From assembly GCA_046734795.1 (NCBI GenBank), contig JBKPRX010000036.1, positions 1 through 5,357 on the forward strand: DNA of 5,357 bases, written 5' to 3'. Under the pieces are notes generated by a model. It was not told the DNA's origin. It ran no database searches and was given only the letters and a program-made list of their open reading frames with translations. Source of the stretch: JBKPRX01 sp046734795 (GTDB lineage: Bacteria; Actinomycetota; Thermoleophilia; Gaiellales; Gaiellaceae). How positions within the stretch are numbered: the stretch's first letter is position 1; each line of letters begins with the position of its first letter. The position numbers were made by a program, and so were the translations under genes. Of this stretch, positions 5,081-5,357 are shown in pieces.

Positions 5081-5357
5081 CGAGTCTCGAGTCCGCGCCC
5101 GAGGCATCCGCGCGGCCGCGAGCTGAACGCGGTCGGTTGCGCTGCGTCGCGATCGTCCCCGCGTACAACGAGGAAGCGAGCGTCGGCCGCGTCGTCGCCG
5201 AGCTTCGCGAAGTCGATCGCGACCTCGACGTCGTCGTCGTGGACGACGGCTCGCGGGACGGCACGGCAGCGGCCGCCGCGGCCGCAGGCGCCGCCGTCGT
5301 CAGCCTTCCGTTCAACCTCGGGATCGGCGGCGCGATGCAGACCGGCTTTCGGTACGC
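5077..5357 (+). CDS. Family 2 glycosyltransferase, DPM1-like, N-terminal part (3' end outside window)
   Basis: The frame opens at GTG 5077, inside the GTGA overlap with the preceding gene's stop, and stays open to the window end, giving 93 residues. After a polar N-terminal tail of about 22 residues comes VAIVPAYNEEASVG (24-37), the first strand and nucleotide-binding turn of GT-A enzymes. VVVVDDGSRDGT (52-63) follows, with the D56-D57-G-S motif that contacts the donor, and then LPFNLGIGGAMQTGF (77-91), which is typical of the dolichol-phosphate-mannose-synthase-like branch of GT2. Known members of that branch attach a sugar to a polyprenyl phosphate; others act directly on glycans. Whether it has C-terminal membrane helices cannot be seen. 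Translation is probably coupled to the upstream CgeB-like gene; a GGGAG at 5061-5065 is too far from the GTG to be a strong ribosome site. Seven consecutive Ala codons (residues 64-70) lie in a helix region. Confidence 0.88.
   Translation, partial: MTSLESAPEASARPRAERGRLRCVAIVPAYNEEASVGRVVAELREVDRDLDVVVVDDGSRDGTAAAAAAAGAAVVSLPFNLGIGGAMQTGFRY

Noticed and set aside
3827..5107. A 426-codon open frame on the minus strand covering the whole CgeB-like gene
   Set aside because: The translation is dominated by Arg, Ala, Glu, Asp and Val in a low-complexity way and has no recognisable motif. It mirrors a well-supported gene on the other strand. Long antisense frames are expected in GC-rich coding DNA.
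5266..5286. A GCN repeat tract as a tandem repeat or phase-variable tract
   Set aside because: It encodes seven alanines using mixed GCA, GCG and GCC codons, is not a uniform repeat unit, and lies where GT2 proteins normally have an Ala-rich helix.

Overview
The window is GC-rich, gene-dense DNA. Its G/C-ending codons, GTG start codons, very short intergenic gaps and protein content suggest a high-GC actinobacterium, perhaps a Thermoleophilia/Gaiellales-like soil lineage. That placement is inference from composition and gene style; there is no rRNA or marker gene. It looks like part of a chromosomal locus for a cell-surface or secreted polysaccharide. I see no RNA genes, CRISPR array, insertion sequence or prophage gene.

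Layout: (1) 1-405 (+), the C-terminal part of a polysaccharide deacetylase-like protein that begins outside the window. (2) 383-1012 (-), a class I SAM-dependent methyltransferase, convergent with gene 1 and overlapping its 3' end by 23 bases. (3) 1009-2274 (-), a multi-pass GT-C/GT39-like membrane glycosyltransferase; its stop overlaps the methyltransferase start in a 4-base GTGA junction, so 3 and 2 form one leftward operon. (4) 2341-3822 (+), a polyprenyl-phosphate sugar phosphotransferase of the WbaP/CpsE type, divergent from gene 3 across 66 bases. (5) 3866-5080 (+), a CgeB-like GT-B glycosyltransferase. (6) 5077-5357 (+), the first 93 residues of a DPM1-like family 2 glycosyltransferase, joined to gene 5 by another GTGA overlap and cut by the window end.

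How they may work together (inference): gene 4 would start the glycan by loading a sugar-1-phosphate onto undecaprenyl phosphate at the inner face of the membrane. Gene 5 would add a sugar from a nucleotide donor. Gene 6, if truly DPM1-like, could make a polyprenyl-phosphate sugar, the donor type used by GT-C enzymes such as gene 3. The methyltransferase and deacetylase could trim or cap the glycan. No flippase or polymerase is visible here.

The most distinctive signal is regulatory. All three genes that begin a transcription unit (3, 4 and 5) have a TANNNT -10-like box ending 5-6 bases before a GTG start, and none of those GTG starts has a Shine-Dalgarno sequence. That is the pattern of leaderless mRNAs. 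The two genes inside operons (2 and 6) instead start by stop/start overlap. No wholly new system is evident; the gene families are recognisable ones.
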